The position numbers were made by a program, and so were the translations under genes. 64,000 nucleotides of DNA from Aureimonas sp. SK2 (GTDB lineage: Bacteria; Pseudomonadota; Alphaproteobacteria; Rhizobiales; Rhizobiaceae): NCBI RefSeq assembly GCF_029813115.1, contig NZ_JAPZDS010000007.1, forward strand, positions 124,001 to 188,000, in the 5' to 3' direction. Shown here one piece after another: positions 1 through 9,783 of this stretch. The notes below the pieces were generated by a model. That model saw nothing but the letters and a program-made list of their open reading frames with translations. It was not told the DNA's origin and made no database searches. Positions within the stretch are counted from its first letter, which is position 1. Each line of letters opens with the position of its first letter.

Positions 1-2172
1 GGCGATGGCTCGCGCCACGGCTGCCTCGGCGGCCGAAAGCTCTTCGAACTCCTCGCCCGTGATGATGCCGCGCTCCAGTGCTACGGCGGGATCGCGGACC
101 TTGGCTTCGCGCATGCGCTTGGCGATGGGCGCGGCTTCCGTCACCTTCGCGAACGCGTCTTCCAGAACGGCGATCGGATGGTCGGACCGCCCTTCGCCGA
201 GGTAGAGATCCGGCGTCAGCCGGTCGCGCTGCATGGACGGGCGCATCAGGATCTCGGCGACTTCCGTCACCAGCTCGTCGGCGGGCGGGCGCAGGGGCAC
301 GCCGAGCGGAAAGGCGACGAGCCGCGCGCCGAGCGCCGCCCAGCGCGCGGGCAGGTTGGCGAAGACGCCGGCGAAGGCGAGGCCCATGCGATTGAAGCCG
401 CGCTGCATCACGAACTCGACCACCGGCTTGTCGACCTCCGGCCGCCCCTCGGTCTCGAAGCGCTTCAGCGTCGCGCCGAGCAGATAGAGTTCGGACAGAA
501 TGTCGCCGAGCCGCGCCGAAATCATCTCGCGGCGCTTGAGACTGCCGCCGAGCGTCAGGAGCGCGAGGTCGGAGAGCATCGAGAAGGTCGCGGCATAGCG
601 CGAAAGCTGGCGCCAGTGGCTGGTGAAGGCCGAGCCACGCGGCGCGGGCGCCGCCAGTCCGCCCGTCCAACCGAACAGGAAGGTGCGCAGGAGGTTGGTC
701 GTGGCGTGCCCGACATGCTTCCAGAAATGGCGGTCGAACTCGGCCAGCCCCTGTTCCCGGTCGGGGTTCGACAGGGCGCGCATCTCGTCCAGCATGTGCG
801 GATGGGCGCGGATCGCGCCCTGCCCGAAGATCATCAGGTTGCGCGTCAGGATGTTGGCGCCCTCGACCGTGATGCCGATGGGCACGGAGCGGTGCGAAGA
901 GCCGATCGGATTGGCCGGTCCGTCGATGATCGCCTTGCCGCCCATGATGTCCATCGCATGAGCGACGGACTTGCGCATGAGTTCGGTGGCGTTGAACTTC
1001 ATGATCGCCGAGACGACGGAGGGCCGGTGCCCTTCGTCCAGCGCCGCCACTGTCAGCCGGCGTGCGGCGTCGACCTGATAGGCGTTGGCGGCGAGTTCGG
1101 CGAGCGGTTCCTGGATGCCCTCGAACATGCCGATCGGCAGGCCGAACTGCTGGCGGATGCGCGCATAGGCGCCGGTCATGCGGGCGGTCATCGCCGTGGC
1201 CGACGCAGCCTGAGAAGGAAGCGAGATGCCGCGCCCGGTGGCGAGCGCCTTCATCAGCATGGTCCAGCCTTCGCCGACCTGCGCCTCGCCGCCGAGGATC
1301 CAGTCCATAGGAATGAATACGTCCTCGCCGTAGAGCGGGCCGTTCTGGAAGAAGGTGAACTGCGGGATATGGCGGTCGCCGTGGCGCACGCCCGCCGTCG
1401 ATGTCGGGATCAAGGCGACCGTGATCCCAAGTTCCTCGCCTCGGCCCAGATGGTTGTCCGGGTCGTAGAGCTTGAAGGCGAGGCCCATGACCGTCGCGAC
1501 GGGGGCGAGCGTGATGTAGCGCTTGGCGAAGTTGAGGCGAATGCCGAGCACCCTTTGCCCCTCGTGCTCGCCGTATTCCACCACCCCTCGGTCTGTCATC
1601 GCGGCGGCGTCGGAGCCGGCGCGGTCGGACGTCAGGCCGAAGCAGGGAATCTCGCGGCCATCGGCAAGGCGCGGCAGCCAGTGATCGCGCTGCGCCTGGG
1701 TGCCGAAGTGGAGCATCAGCTCGCCCGGGCCGAGCGAGTTGGGCACCATGACGGTGACTCCGACGGCGACGCTGGCCGACGAGACCTTGCGCACGACCTC
1801 CGAATGCGCCGTGTTCGAAAAGCCGAGGCCGCCATACTCCTTTGGGATGATCATCCCGAAGAACTTCTCGCGCTTCAGGAAATCCCAAATCTCCGGCGGA
1901 AGATCGTGGTCCTCCCAAACGATCTTCCATTCGTCGATCATGGCGCAGAGTTCGACCACCGGGCCGTCGAGGAAGGCCTGCTCCTCGTCCGTCAGCTTGG
2001 CCGGCGGCATGGCGAGGAGCTTGTCCCAGTCGGGCGCGCCGCTGAACAGCTCACCGTCCCACCAGACGGTGCCGGCGTCGATCGCCTTGCTCTCGGTGTC
2101 CGAGATCGGCGGCATGACGGTCTTCGCCCAGGCGAAGATCGGGCGGGTCAGCCTATCCTTCCGAAACGACAT
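1..2172 (-). CDS. fadE: Large acyl-CoA dehydrogenase, FadE type (3' end cut by window)
   Basis: Probable flavin enzyme of fatty-acid beta-oxidation that converts acyl-CoA to trans-2-enoyl-CoA. The frame is open for 724 codons from the ATG at 2172 to base 1, so the C-terminus lies outside the window. FadE enzymes are about 800 residues, against about 380 for ordinary acyl-CoA dehydrogenases, and this length fits the large type. Visible signatures include FGMIIPKEYGGLGFS near residue 107, the substrate/FAD-contact stretch FGLTSDRAGSDAA, and IMGGKAIIDGPANPIG in the C-terminal helical domain. A strong ribosome site (GGGAGGAG) lies just upstream of the chosen ATG. The gene starts about 100 bp downstream of the purD stop on the same strand. 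A long open frame on the plus strand opposite it is a GC-rich shadow. The family is certain; the chain-length preference cannot be read from sequence. Confidence 0.93.
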   Translation of the reverse strand, partial: MSFRKDRLTRPIFAWAKTVMPPISDTESKAIDAGTVWWDGELFSGAPDWDKLLAMPPAKLTDEEQAFLDGPVVELCAMIDEWKIVWEDHDLPPEIWDFLKREKFFGMIIPKEYGGLGFSNTAHSEVVRKVSSASVAVGVTVMVPNSLGPGELMLHFGTQAQRDHWLPRLADGREIPCFGLTSDRAGSDAAAMTDRGVVEYGEHEGQRVLGIRLNFAKRYITLAPVATVMGLAFKLYDPDNHLGRGEELGITVALIPTSTAGVRHGDRHIPQFTFFQNGPLYGEDVFIPMDWILGGEAQVGEGWTMLMKALATGRGISLPSQAASATAMTARMTGAYARIRQQFGLPIGMFEGIQEPLAELAANAYQVDAARRLTVAALDEGHRPSVVSAIMKFNATELMRKSVAHAMDIMGGKAIIDGPANPIGSSHRSVPIGITVEGANILTRNLMIFGQGAIRAHPHMLDEMRALSNPDREQGLAEFDRHFWKHVGHATTNLLRTFLFGWTGGLAAPAPRGSAFTSHWRQLSRYAATFSMLSDLALLTLGGSLKRREMISARLGDILSELYLLGATLKRFETEGRPEVDKPVVEFVMQRGFNRMGLAFAGVFANLPARWAALGARLVAFPLGVPLRPPADELVTEVAEILMRPSMQRDRLTPDLYLGEGRSDHPIAVLEDAFAKVTEAAPIAKRMREAKVRDPAVALERGIITGEEFEELSAAEAAVARAIA

Positions 2173-2273
2173 GGCTCTCCTCCCATGGATTGTCTGGCGT
2201 GGAACGGGTGCTCGGGCGTCAGATATGGTCGCGAAGCCGCTTTGCCATGCCGTTCACGTCAAAGTCGGAATGC

Positions 2274-3533
2274 CTAACCGGCTGCCCGGTGGGCGATATC
2301 GCGGCGGCAGAAGCCATCGGGCCAGTCGATGCGGTCGACGAGGGCATAGGCCTTCGCGATGGCGCGCTTCACGTCGGCATCTCGTGCGGTGGCGTTGAGG
2401 ACCCGGCCGCCGTTGGCGACGAGCGCACCGTCCCGCAACGCGGTGCCGGCGTGGAAGACGATCTCGCCCTCGCCCTCGGCCGGAAGCGCGCCGATCGGCG
2501 TGCCCTTCGTCACCGCACCGGGATAGCCATTGGCCGCGAGCACCACCGTCACAGCCGGATCGGGCGACCAACGCGGCTCGACGCCGGACAGCGAGCCCGT
2601 CGCGGCCGTATGGAGGATCGGCAGGAGATCGCTTTCGAGACGCATCATCAGGACCTGGGCTTCCGGGTCGCCGAAGCGGACATTGTATTCGATCAGCTTG
2701 GGGCCGTAGGCCGTCAGCATCAGGCCGGCATAGAGGACGCCCCGAAACGGCGTGCCCATTTCGCGCATGCCCTCCAGCGTCGGGCGCACGATCTCGCGCA
2801 TGGCCCGCTCGGTCATCTCCGGCGTCATCAGACCGGAGGGGGAATAGGCGCCCATGCCGCCGGTGTTCGGTCCCCGGTCGCCGTCATAGGCGCGCTTGTG
2901 ATCCTCCGCCGTGCCGAAGGGCAGCGCCATGTCGCCGTCGCACAGGCAGAAGAGCGAGGCCTCCGGCCCCGTCATGCATTCCTCGACAACGACTTCCACA
3001 TCCGCCTCGCCGCCCGCGAAGCAATCGGCCACGGCTCGGGTCGCCTCCTCGACCGTGGCGGCCACGGTCACGCCCTTGCCGGCCGCAAGACCATCAGCCT
3101 TGACGACGATCGGCGCGCCTTCGGCTTCGATATAGGCCTTCGCTTCGGCCGCATCCTTGAACCGGCGGTAGCGCGCTGTCGGGATCGACTTCCTCGCGCA
3201 GAGGTCCTTGGTGAAGCCCTTGGAGCCTTCGAGCTGCGCGGCCGCGGCGCTCGGCCCGAACACGGCCACGCCCGCGTCCCGCAGGGTATCGGCGAGGCCG
3301 GCCACGAGTGGCACTTCCGGACCGACGACGACGAGGCCGATCGCGTTCTCCCGGCAGAACGCGACCACGGCCGATTGGTCGGCCGGATCCAGGGCGACAC
3401 AGTCGGCGACGCTTGCGATGCCGGGATTGCCGGGCGCGGCGAAAAGGCGGCCGAGCTCGGGCGACTGCCGCAGCTTCCAGGCCAGCGCATGCTCGCGGCC
3501 GCCGGAGCCGATCAGGAGAACGTCGAGTGCCAT
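2274..3533 (-). CDS. purD: Phosphoribosylamine--glycine ligase (GARS)
   Basis: Cytoplasmic ATP-grasp enzyme of step two of de novo purine synthesis: 5-phosphoribosylamine plus glycine plus ATP gives GAR. The product is 419 residues, normal for PurD. It begins [20 protein letters not shown], the typical N-terminal nucleotide-fold signature. It also carries [12 protein letters not shown], the ATP-grasp segment [12 protein letters not shown], and the PurD signature [11 protein letters not shown]. The frame stays open 25 codons further upstream, but that extension is low-complexity and lacks family homology, so the ATG at 3533 is the start. It diverges from ubiA with about 140 bp between the two starts. 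No other pur genes are nearby, so it appears to be transcribed alone or into the downstream acyl-CoA dehydrogenase. Confidence 0.97.
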   Translation of the reverse strand: MALDVLLIGSGGREHALAWKLRQSPELGRLFAAPGNPGIASVADCVALDPADQSAVVAFCRENAIGLVVVGPEVPLVAGLADTLRDAGVAVFGPSAAAAQLEGSKGFTKDLCARKSIPTARYRRFKDAAEAKAYIEAEGAPIVVKADGLAAGKGVTVAATVEEATRAVADCFAGGEADVEVVVEECMTGPEASLFCLCDGDMALPFGTAEDHKRAYDGDRGPNTGGMGAYSPSGLMTPEMTERAMREIVRPTLEGMREMGTPFRGVLYAGLMLTAYGPKLIEYNVRFGDPEAQVLMMRLESDLLPILHTAATGSLSGVEPRWSPDPAVTVVLAANGYPGAVTKGTPIGALPAEGEGEIVFHAGTALRDGALVANGGRVLNATARDADVKRAIAKAYALVDRIDWPDGFCRRDIAHRAAG

Positions 3534-3674
3534 GATGGAAGAAAACCTCGTGCGCGCGGATAGGCGATGGCGCGGCGATAGAGGCTCGGGGGCCGGCGGG
3601 CAAGTCATTTGCCGGCCGCGAAGGCCGGCGCGGGGCTTGACGCGGCGTGCGGCGATGGGGCTTCTCCCTGCCTC

Positions 3675-4676
3675 ATGCGCTCAACCGACGATTCATCGGA
3701 AACCGCGGCCGACCGGGTTGTGGATGCCCCGTCCGAGAACTGGGTCTATCGCCTCCTGCCGCGGGCGCTCTGGCCCTATGCGCAGCTCGCGCGCTGGGAC
3801 CGGCCGATCGGCTGGCAGCTTCTCCTTTGGCCCTGCTGGTGGTCGGCGGCGCTGGCGCCGCAATGGGCGGCCCCTTCGGCGGTGCATACCGGCCTGCCCG
3901 ACCTCTGGCACCTAATCCTGTTCCTGATCGGCTCGATCGCGATGCGCGGCGCGGGCTGCACCTACAACGACCTCGTGGATCAGGACATCGACGCCAAGGT
4001 CGCGCGCACACGATCACGCCCCCTGCCCTCCGGGCGGGTTTCGCCACAGCGCGCCAAGGCGTTCCTGGTGGCGCAGGCCCTGGTCGGACTTCTCGTCCTC
4101 GTTCAGTTCAATCTGTTCGCGATCCTGCTCGGCATCGCGTCTCTCGGCGTCGTCGCCGTCTATCCGTTCCTGAAACGGGTCACGGACTGGCCGCAGCTCG
4201 GCCTCGGCTTCGCCTTTTCCTGGGGCGCGCTGATGGGCTGGGCGGCCTTCTGGGGCACCTTGTCCTGGAGCCCGCTGCTTCTGTATTGCGGCGCGGTGCT
4301 GTGGACGGTCGGCTACGACACGATCTACGCCCATCAGGACCGAGAGGACGACGCGCTGGTCGGCGTGCGATCCACCGCGCGGCTCTTCGGACGGCGCACC
4401 AAGATGGCGCTCGTCCTGCTTTATGGCGGAGCGGTCGCCTTGTTCGCCCTGTCCTATCTCCTGGCGGGCAACGGCAGCGCCGGCCCGTCCTGGCCGGCCT
4501 ATGCCGGCCTTCTCCTCGGCGCCACGCAGATGGCCTGGCAGATCCGCAACCTCGACATCGACAATGCCGACGACTGCCTGAAGCTCTTCAAGTCCAACGG
4601 GCTGTTCGGCTGGATCATCTTCCTCGGACTGGTCTTCTCCAGCCTCTGGATGCTGTCCTTCCCGCGTCTCTATTGA
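3675..4676 (+). CDS. ubiA: 4-hydroxybenzoate polyprenyltransferase
   Basis: Integral membrane prenyltransferase that attaches the polyprenyl tail to 4-hydroxybenzoate in ubiquinone synthesis. With the ATG at 3675 it has 333 residues. Both Mg-diphosphate-binding aspartate motifs are present: NDLVDQDID at residues 98-106, followed by the conserved K-R-SRPLPSG region, and [12 protein letters not shown] at about 215-226. Many hydrophobic helices (about eight or nine) follow, as in the UbiA family. An upstream in-frame TTG at 3609 would add 22 residues without family similarity, so the ATG is preferred. The gene diverges from purD and converges with the DUF6101 gene, whose stop is only 3 bp away. 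Confidence 0.95.
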   Translation: MRSTDDSSETAADRVVDAPSENWVYRLLPRALWPYAQLARWDRPIGWQLLLWPCWWSAALAPQWAAPSAVHTGLPDLWHLILFLIGSIAMRGAGCTYNDLVDQDIDAKVARTRSRPLPSGRVSPQRAKAFLVAQALVGLLVLVQFNLFAILLGIASLGVVAVYPFLKRVTDWPQLGLGFAFSWGALMGWAAFWGTLSWSPLLLYCGAVLWTVGYDTIYAHQDREDDALVGVRSTARLFGRRTKMALVLLYGGAVALFALSYLLAGNGSAGPSWPAYAGLLLGATQMAWQIRNLDIDNADDCLKLFKSNGLFGWIIFLGLVFSSLWMLSFPRLY

Positions 4677-4679
4677 GTG

Positions 4680-5255
4680 TCAGGTGCGGGCGATGATCTC
4701 TTCGCCCTGCACCACGAGGCGCATGCCGAGGCCACCGGGCTTGCGGCGGGCGAGGAAGCGCGGGCGGCGGCCGCGATGGGCGCTGTGGCGGCGTTCGATC
4801 GGGTCGCTGCGGCGAACCTGGCCGAGCGTGTCCTCCAGCGCGGTGACCGTGCCGTCGGCTTCCACCATCAGCATGGGCAGGCGGAAGAGCTCGGACCAGC
4901 CGCGCCAGTCGGCGGCGACGTCGTAGAGGTCGGAGGCGACTAGGAGCGGCACCGACATGCTCGCGTCCTCGTGGTGAAGCTCCAACGTCACGGTGATCTC
5001 GCCGTCGCCGTTCTCCATGGCGCGGGCGGCGACGCCGCGGAAGGACCGGGCCGCCAGCGCGACGGACACCGGCAGGCCGCTCTTCTCGAGCTTGCGCCCG
5101 ATCACCGCGCCGCGACGGTCGATGCGATAGCTGACGACTTCCCCGTCCTGGACGAGTTCGAAGCTCTGCTTGCGATCGGCCAGCGCCGGGTCCATGCGGA
5201 TCGGCATGCTCGCCCACTCGGGCTTCGACGTATTCTGATGGTGAACAACGCTCAT
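4680..5255 (-). CDS. DUF6101 family protein
   Basis: A 191-residue soluble protein of unknown function that resembles the DUF6101 family found in Rhizobiales. The N-terminal half reads like a beta-rich domain (IDRRGAVIGRKLEKSGLPVSVAL, with alternating polar and hydrophobic strands). The middle has an acidic surface segment (LELHHEDASMSVPLLVA). The C-terminus is strongly basic (RRHSAHRGRRPRFLARRK). There is no signal peptide or membrane segment. The AGGAC about 7 nt upstream of the ATG at 5255 can serve as a ribosome site. It stands alone, convergent with ubiA, with a 175-bp region upstream before the next gene. No function should be assigned; the family match is from memory of similar rhizobial proteins. 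Confidence 0.75.
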   Translation of the reverse strand: MSVVHHQNTSKPEWASMPIRMDPALADRKQSFELVQDGEVVSYRIDRRGAVIGRKLEKSGLPVSVALAARSFRGVAARAMENGDGEITVTLELHHEDASMSVPLLVASDLYDVAADWRGWSELFRLPMLMVEADGTVTALEDTLGQVRRSDPIERRHSAHRGRRPRFLARRKPGGLGMRLVVQGEEIIART

Positions 5256-5430
5256 GTCGCGTCCTCGTCTGTCGATCGGAAGTCCCGGAGAGATCTTCCT
5301 GGCTCGGCCGATGTATCCCGGCCTTTGATGCTTGCAGACTACCGACGGCGCGTTGCGCTCGCCCTAAGAAGTTCAGTTAAACGAACCTGACCAGAATTAC
5401 GGTATCCGAATTGTAATTTTGAAGAGAACT

Positions 5431-6861
5431 TTAAACGACCTTGCCGGGATTCAGAATCCCGTAAGGATCGAACAGGCGCTTGATGCCCCGCATCAACTCC
5501 ATCTCCACCAGGGGTTTGGTACGCGAAAGCTCGTCGCGCTTAAGCTGGCCGATTCCGTGCTCGGCGGCGAAGCTGCCTCCGAGATCGGCGACGATGGCGT
5601 GGACCAGCGCGTTGATCTCGCCCCAGCGATCGAGAAAGGCTCCTTTGTCGGCGCCGACCGGCTGCGACAGGTTGTAATGAATGTTGCCGTCGCCGAGATG
5701 GCCGAAGGAAACGATTCGCACTCCCGGAATGGCCGCCTGGACGGCGGTGTCGGCGCGGCGCAGGAACTCCGGCACGAGCGCCACCGGCACGGACACGTCG
5801 TGCTTGATCGAGCCGCCCTCCGGCTTCTGCGCCCAGCTCATTTCCTCTCGCATCCGCCAGAACAGGGTCGCGTCGGCGCTCGAACGGGCAATCGTCGCAT
5901 CCTCGATCTCGCCGGCCTCCAGCGCGCCGGAAAGGATCGCCTCCAGCGTCGAGGTCGCATCCTCCGCCGAACGGTTGGACGAGACTTCCAGAAGCACGTA
6001 CCAGTCGTGCGACGAGACGAGCGGATCGCGCGCACCCTTCGTGTGCTTGAGGGTGAACTCCATTGCCAGGCGGGGCATGATCTCGAAGGCGGTGAGTTGG
6101 GTGCCCGCCTCCCCTTGCGCGCGCGCCAGGAGCTTCAGCATCGCCTCGGCGCTGCCGAGGCCGGCATAGGCGACCTCGCGGCCTCGCGGCTTGGGGAAGA
6201 GCCGCAGCACCGCGCCGGTGATGATCCCGAGCGTGCCTTCCGACCCGATCAGAAGCTGGCGCAGATCGTAGCCGCGATTGTCCTTCTTCAACCGGCGCAA
6301 CCCGTGGAACACCTCGCCCGATGCCAGCACGGCCTCGATGCCCAGACACAGTTCGCGGCTGTTGCCATAGGCGATGACGCCCGTTCCGCCCGCATTGGAC
6401 GCGAGGTTGCCGCCGATCTGGCAGGAGCCTTCTGAGCCGAGCGACAGGGGAAACAGGAGCCCCGCCGCGTCCGCCGCCTCCTGAACGCGCGCGAGCACGA
6501 CGCCGGCGTCCACCGTGATCGTATGCCCCGCCGGGTCGATGTCGCGGATCCGGTCCAGCCGGGAAAGGGAAACGACGATCTCCGCCTCCGAACGCGGCAT
6601 CTGGCCGCCGACATGGCCGGTGTTGCCGCCCTGCGGCACGACGGGCGTGCGCGTTTCCGAGGCGAGCCGCAGGATGGCAGAGACCTCCTCCACCGTGCCC
6701 GGGCGCAGGACGAGGCGCGAGCGGCCGGGGAAGAGGTCGCGCGTTTCCTTGAGGTAGGGAGCGAGATCCTGCGGCTCCGTCAGCGCACGGCCGGGCGGCA
6801 CAAGAGCGGCGAAGCGGTCCCGCAGGGCGTCGGACAGGGGCGATGCGTCGGGCTGGGTCAT
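5431..6861 (-). CDS. FAD-binding oxidoreductase, GlcD / D-2-hydroxyglutarate dehydrogenase type
   Basis: A 476-residue flavin dehydrogenase of the VAO/PCMH fold that oxidises a 2-hydroxyacid. The N-terminal FAD-binding domain shows the conserved PQGGNTGHVGGQMP and the segment CQIGGNLASNAGGTGVIAYGNSRELCLG (about residues 145-175), followed by IGSEGTLGIITGAVLRLFP. The C-terminal FAD-oxidase domain ends with the typical SFGHLGDGNIHYNL and AAEHGIGQLKRD metal/substrate-binding histidine motifs. The size and these motifs fit D-2-hydroxyglutarate or D-lactate dehydrogenases. The exact substrate is not readable. It starts 37 bp after the stop of the Sua5 gene on the same strand, so the two are probably co-transcribed. 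There is no evident functional link between them. Confidence 0.9.
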   Translation of the reverse strand: MTQPDASPLSDALRDRFAALVPPGRALTEPQDLAPYLKETRDLFPGRSRLVLRPGTVEEVSAILRLASETRTPVVPQGGNTGHVGGQMPRSEAEIVVSLSRLDRIRDIDPAGHTITVDAGVVLARVQEAADAAGLLFPLSLGSEGSCQIGGNLASNAGGTGVIAYGNSRELCLGIEAVLASGEVFHGLRRLKKDNRGYDLRQLLIGSEGTLGIITGAVLRLFPKPRGREVAYAGLGSAEAMLKLLARAQGEAGTQLTAFEIMPRLAMEFTLKHTKGARDPLVSSHDWYVLLEVSSNRSAEDATSTLEAILSGALEAGEIEDATIARSSADATLFWRMREEMSWAQKPEGGSIKHDVSVPVALVPEFLRRADTAVQAAIPGVRIVSFGHLGDGNIHYNLSQPVGADKGAFLDRWGEINALVHAIVADLGGSFAAEHGIGQLKRDELSRTKPLVEMELMRGIKRLFDPYGILNPGKVV

Positions 6862-6898
6862 GCCCGAGGTTTAGGCCTCGCCAGCCGCGCCGTCGAGA

Positions 6899-7858
6899 TC
6901 AGCGGTGGGCGGCCGCGCGCGACAGGCGGTCGTTGATCGCCTCGCCGAGCCCGTCCGTAGGGATGGGCGCCACGGCGATGCGTTCGATGTCCGGCGCGTC
7001 GAAGGTGCTCAAGGCGTCGAACAGGCGACTGGCGGCTTCGCGAAGGTCGCGGGTCTCGCTGAGCTGGAACACGGCACGCGGACGGACGCCATCCGGCAGC
7101 GGGCCGAAGGCGATGTAGTGGTCCTCTTCGCCGGGTTCCGCGACGTCGAGCCGCACCCGCCCGTGCGGCGCGTAGTGGGAGCGCATCTGGCCCGGCGCCG
7201 TGATGTGGGTACCGTCGTCGCGCAGGACGGCCAACCCGGTTGCCGCCTCGATCTCCCCGGCGGTCACCGCGCCCGGACGCAGAAGCACGACATGGTCCAC
7301 CATCGGTCGCACGATCGTGGATTCGATCCCGTGCGGGGCGGCCCCACCGTCCGCCACCGCCTCGATACGCCCGTCCAGGGTGCGCAGCACATGAGCCGCC
7401 GTGGTGGGACTGACGCGGCCCGAGCGATTGGCGCTCGGCGCGGCGACAGCCCGGTCGAGGCGGGCGAGAACACCGGCCAGACCGCCGCGCGGTGCGCGCA
7501 GGGCGACGGTCGGCAGTCCAGCGGTGACGAGCGGATGGAGCGGCGACCCTTCGCGAAGCGGCAGGACGACCGTCAGCGGGCCGGGCCAGAAGAGTTCGAT
7601 CAGGCGTGCGGCGAGAGGGCTCATCTCGGCATAGCGCTCGGCCATCGCCCGTCCGGTCACATGGGCGATCAGAGGGTTGAAGCGCGGCCGTCCCTTGGCC
7701 TCGAAGATGCGCGCGACCGCCTCGCCGTTCGCGGCATCCGCGGCAAGGCCGTAGACGGTCTCCGTGGGCACGGCGACGAGCTGCCCGCGCGCAAGGCGCT
7801 CGGCCACCTCCTGCTCGGCTGCTTCGTCCACCAACGGAATGGTTCGCGTTTCGATCAT
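6899..7858 (-). CDS. tsaC: L-threonylcarbamoyladenylate synthase, Sua5/TsaC type
   Basis: Makes threonylcarbamoyl-AMP from threonine, bicarbonate and ATP, the precursor for t6A37 in ANN-decoding tRNAs. The 319-residue length indicates the long Sua5 form: an N-terminal YrdC catalytic domain (VAVPTETVYGLAADA near residue 31, KGRPRFNPLIAH near 55, RAPRGGLAGVL and APSANRSGRVSPTTAAHV) followed by a C-terminal Sua5 domain (MRSHYAPHGRVRL onward). The ATG at 7858 immediately precedes a typical Sua5 N-terminus. It leads the FAD-oxidase gene in a probable two-gene unit. The window also carries trmO, which acts later on the same tRNA base. Confidence 0.95.
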   Translation of the reverse strand: MIETRTIPLVDEAAEQEVAERLARGQLVAVPTETVYGLAADAANGEAVARIFEAKGRPRFNPLIAHVTGRAMAERYAEMSPLAARLIELFWPGPLTVVLPLREGSPLHPLVTAGLPTVALRAPRGGLAGVLARLDRAVAAPSANRSGRVSPTTAAHVLRTLDGRIEAVADGGAAPHGIESTIVRPMVDHVVLLRPGAVTAGEIEAATGLAVLRDDGTHITAPGQMRSHYAPHGRVRLDVAEPGEEDHYIAFGPLPDGVRPRAVFQLSETRDLREAASRLFDALSTFDAPDIERIAVAPIPTDGLGEAINDRLSRAAAHR

Positions 7859-7966
7859 GCGGGCTGTCTAAAACCTGCCGCGCCCGACGGAAAGCACCTC
7901 ACGCCATTTTGGCGCAAGGCGAGAGGCGAAGAATCAGTCGTGTGAGATCACCAAGGGTGGGATGCG

Positions 7967-9484
7967 TCAGCGGGTCGCCCGAAACGCGACGGCAACGCGC
8001 CGCTCGGGCGCCGCGAAGCCGGACAGGATCGTCCAGCCCCCGCGCGGCGCGGCAAGGCTGGCCTGTTCCTCCGGCTTCTCCTCTTCGACCGGCTTCTCAG
8101 CCGGCACGCCCTGGACGGCGGCCTCCGCGGCCTTCATCAGCTCGAGGATTCGCGACTTCAGCTCGGCGCCCTTGATGGGCCCGGCCGCGGCCGCCGGAAC
8201 GGTCGCCGCGGCATCGCCCTCGGCCTTTTCGTCGCTCAGGATCTGGCGGACGGCCTGCATCTCCTCCCGGAGCTGGCCGATCGTGCCGATCGCCTGCGCG
8301 GCGGCTTCCGGCCGGTCGGCCGGGGGCGCCGGCTCGGTCTTGGGTCCCTGGGTGACGGCCGAGAGGACCGGGGCGGGGTGAGCCGCGGCACGCTTCTCTT
8401 GGAGAGCGGTCTCGGTAAGAAGCTGGAGCGGGTCAACCGGAGCGTGGGTGGAAGGTCCATAGGCCGCCGCCAGCGTGCCGGAGACCGCGGACGCGGGAGC
8501 GCCCTCCTCGGCATTCGCCTCGTTCGGGCTTGCCAGTTCCGCGACCTCGCGGCCGATCTCCGCTACGGCATCGCGCGTCGCCTTGCCGGCCTCGGCGATC
8601 AGCGCGCCCGCATCCGGCACCGTCTCCGGCTCGGGTGCGACCAGGCCATCGAAGGGCCAGGCCTTGCGAAGCTCCTCGACGTTCATCGACGCGACGTTGA
8701 CGTCAATGTCGTCCTTGGCGCCCGCCACGCGATAGGGGCAGGCACGCTTGTTGCAATTATGCATGGAGGAGAACTGCCACAGGGCGTACTTGTCCCAGTG
8801 GCCTTCCGGGAACACGCCGGTCAGGTCGTCGCGATAGCGCGCGTACCAGAGCTGCAGACGCGACAGGAGCGGATAGGTCTCCTTGTTCTGCGCGATGTAG
8901 GCGGCGGTCGAACCGTTGGTGTAGAGCACTGGATAGCGGTCGAGCCGGATCTTGATCTGGCGGGCGAACTCCTCGGCCTCGGCCAGCGACATCCACTGCG
9001 TCGGATCGTTGTCCTCGATGTCGAGGGCGATCAGCTCGTCGGCTTCCGGCTTGGCGAAGTCGATGAAGTGGTCGGCCTGCTCACGCGGATTGCCGGGGCG
9101 GCCGAGGTGGTAGGCACCCCACTTCAGACCCAGCGTCTTCGCCATCTCGCGGCGGGTCATGTAGAGTTCCTGCGTGACGGAATACTTCCACCACCGGTTC
9201 TTGCAGAGGTTCTGGTCGTCGCCCGACAGGCCGCGGCAGCTCCAGGCCGGCGGCAGGCCGTCAGAGGCCTTGTTGATGAAGGCGCCGATCCGCTTGTCGC
9301 TGGTCAGCTCCTTCCAGTTGATCGGGTTGAACTCGTAGGCGTCGATCACGAGGGCACGGGTCTCGTCGCGCCAGGGTCGGTCCCATTCCGCCTTCGCGGG
9401 GCTGAAGCCGGCCACCATCGTTCCTGCTGCGATGGCGCAAACCCAGCGCATGGCAACCGCACAGGCGGCGCGCATCTTCGGCAT
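7967..9484 (-). CDS. Secreted GH25-family muramidase (lysozyme-like)
   Basis: Probable exported glycoside hydrolase family 25 protein that acts on peptidoglycan. With the ATG at 9484, behind a GAGGGG ribosome site, it has 505 residues. It begins with an Ala-rich signal peptide ending near FSPAKA (about residue 33). The catalytic region carries the GH25-like opening LVIDAYEFNPINWKEL and the DxE segment LIALDIEDND, later LYTNGSTAAYIA and LWQFSS. The last 170 residues or so are acidic, Ala/Pro-rich and low complexity, ending in a short basic tail, and probably form a disordered tail rather than a known binding domain. A 15-residue upstream extension is possible but would hide the signal peptide. 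It is a single gene with a 300-bp upstream region. Confidence 0.8.
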   Translation of the reverse strand: MPKMRAACAVAMRWVCAIAAGTMVAGFSPAKAEWDRPWRDETRALVIDAYEFNPINWKELTSDKRIGAFINKASDGLPPAWSCRGLSGDDQNLCKNRWWKYSVTQELYMTRREMAKTLGLKWGAYHLGRPGNPREQADHFIDFAKPEADELIALDIEDNDPTQWMSLAEAEEFARQIKIRLDRYPVLYTNGSTAAYIAQNKETYPLLSRLQLWYARYRDDLTGVFPEGHWDKYALWQFSSMHNCNKRACPYRVAGAKDDIDVNVASMNVEELRKAWPFDGLVAPEPETVPDAGALIAEAGKATRDAVAEIGREVAELASPNEANAEEGAPASAVSGTLAAAYGPSTHAPVDPLQLLTETALQEKRAAAHPAPVLSAVTQGPKTEPAPPADRPEAAAQAIGTIGQLREEMQAVRQILSDEKAEGDAAATVPAAAAGPIKGAELKSRILELMKAAEAAVQGVPAEKPVEEEKPEEQASLAAPRGGWTILSGFAAPERRVAVAFRATR

Positions 9485-9783
9485 TCGGGCATCCCCTCGT
9501 CGGGCTCGCACGACTTTTGAGGCGTGCAAGCGAGATCAGGTCAGTCGAAACGAAGCCGTACCAGTCGTCGGCAGGCCCCACCCCTCCGTGGAAAGATCGA
9601 CAAGCCCAGGGCTCTGACGATCGCAGCGATGTTTCACCCGCCAATCGGGCAGGTTGCAGGCGCCGCGATCACATTTTGTTTCACGAAAGCGGGAACTTAT
9701 CGCAGCGCCACATGCAATCCTTGCGCGCAAGGCTTGCGCAGGGCTTTGGCGTCAGACGAACGATTTGCCGAGCCGGCGAATCA

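Noticed and set aside
178-2277. Long plus-strand open frame opposite the acyl-CoA dehydrogenase gene
   Set aside because: Antisense shadow in GC-rich coding DNA; Arg/His/Ala-rich, no ribosome site, no family similarity.
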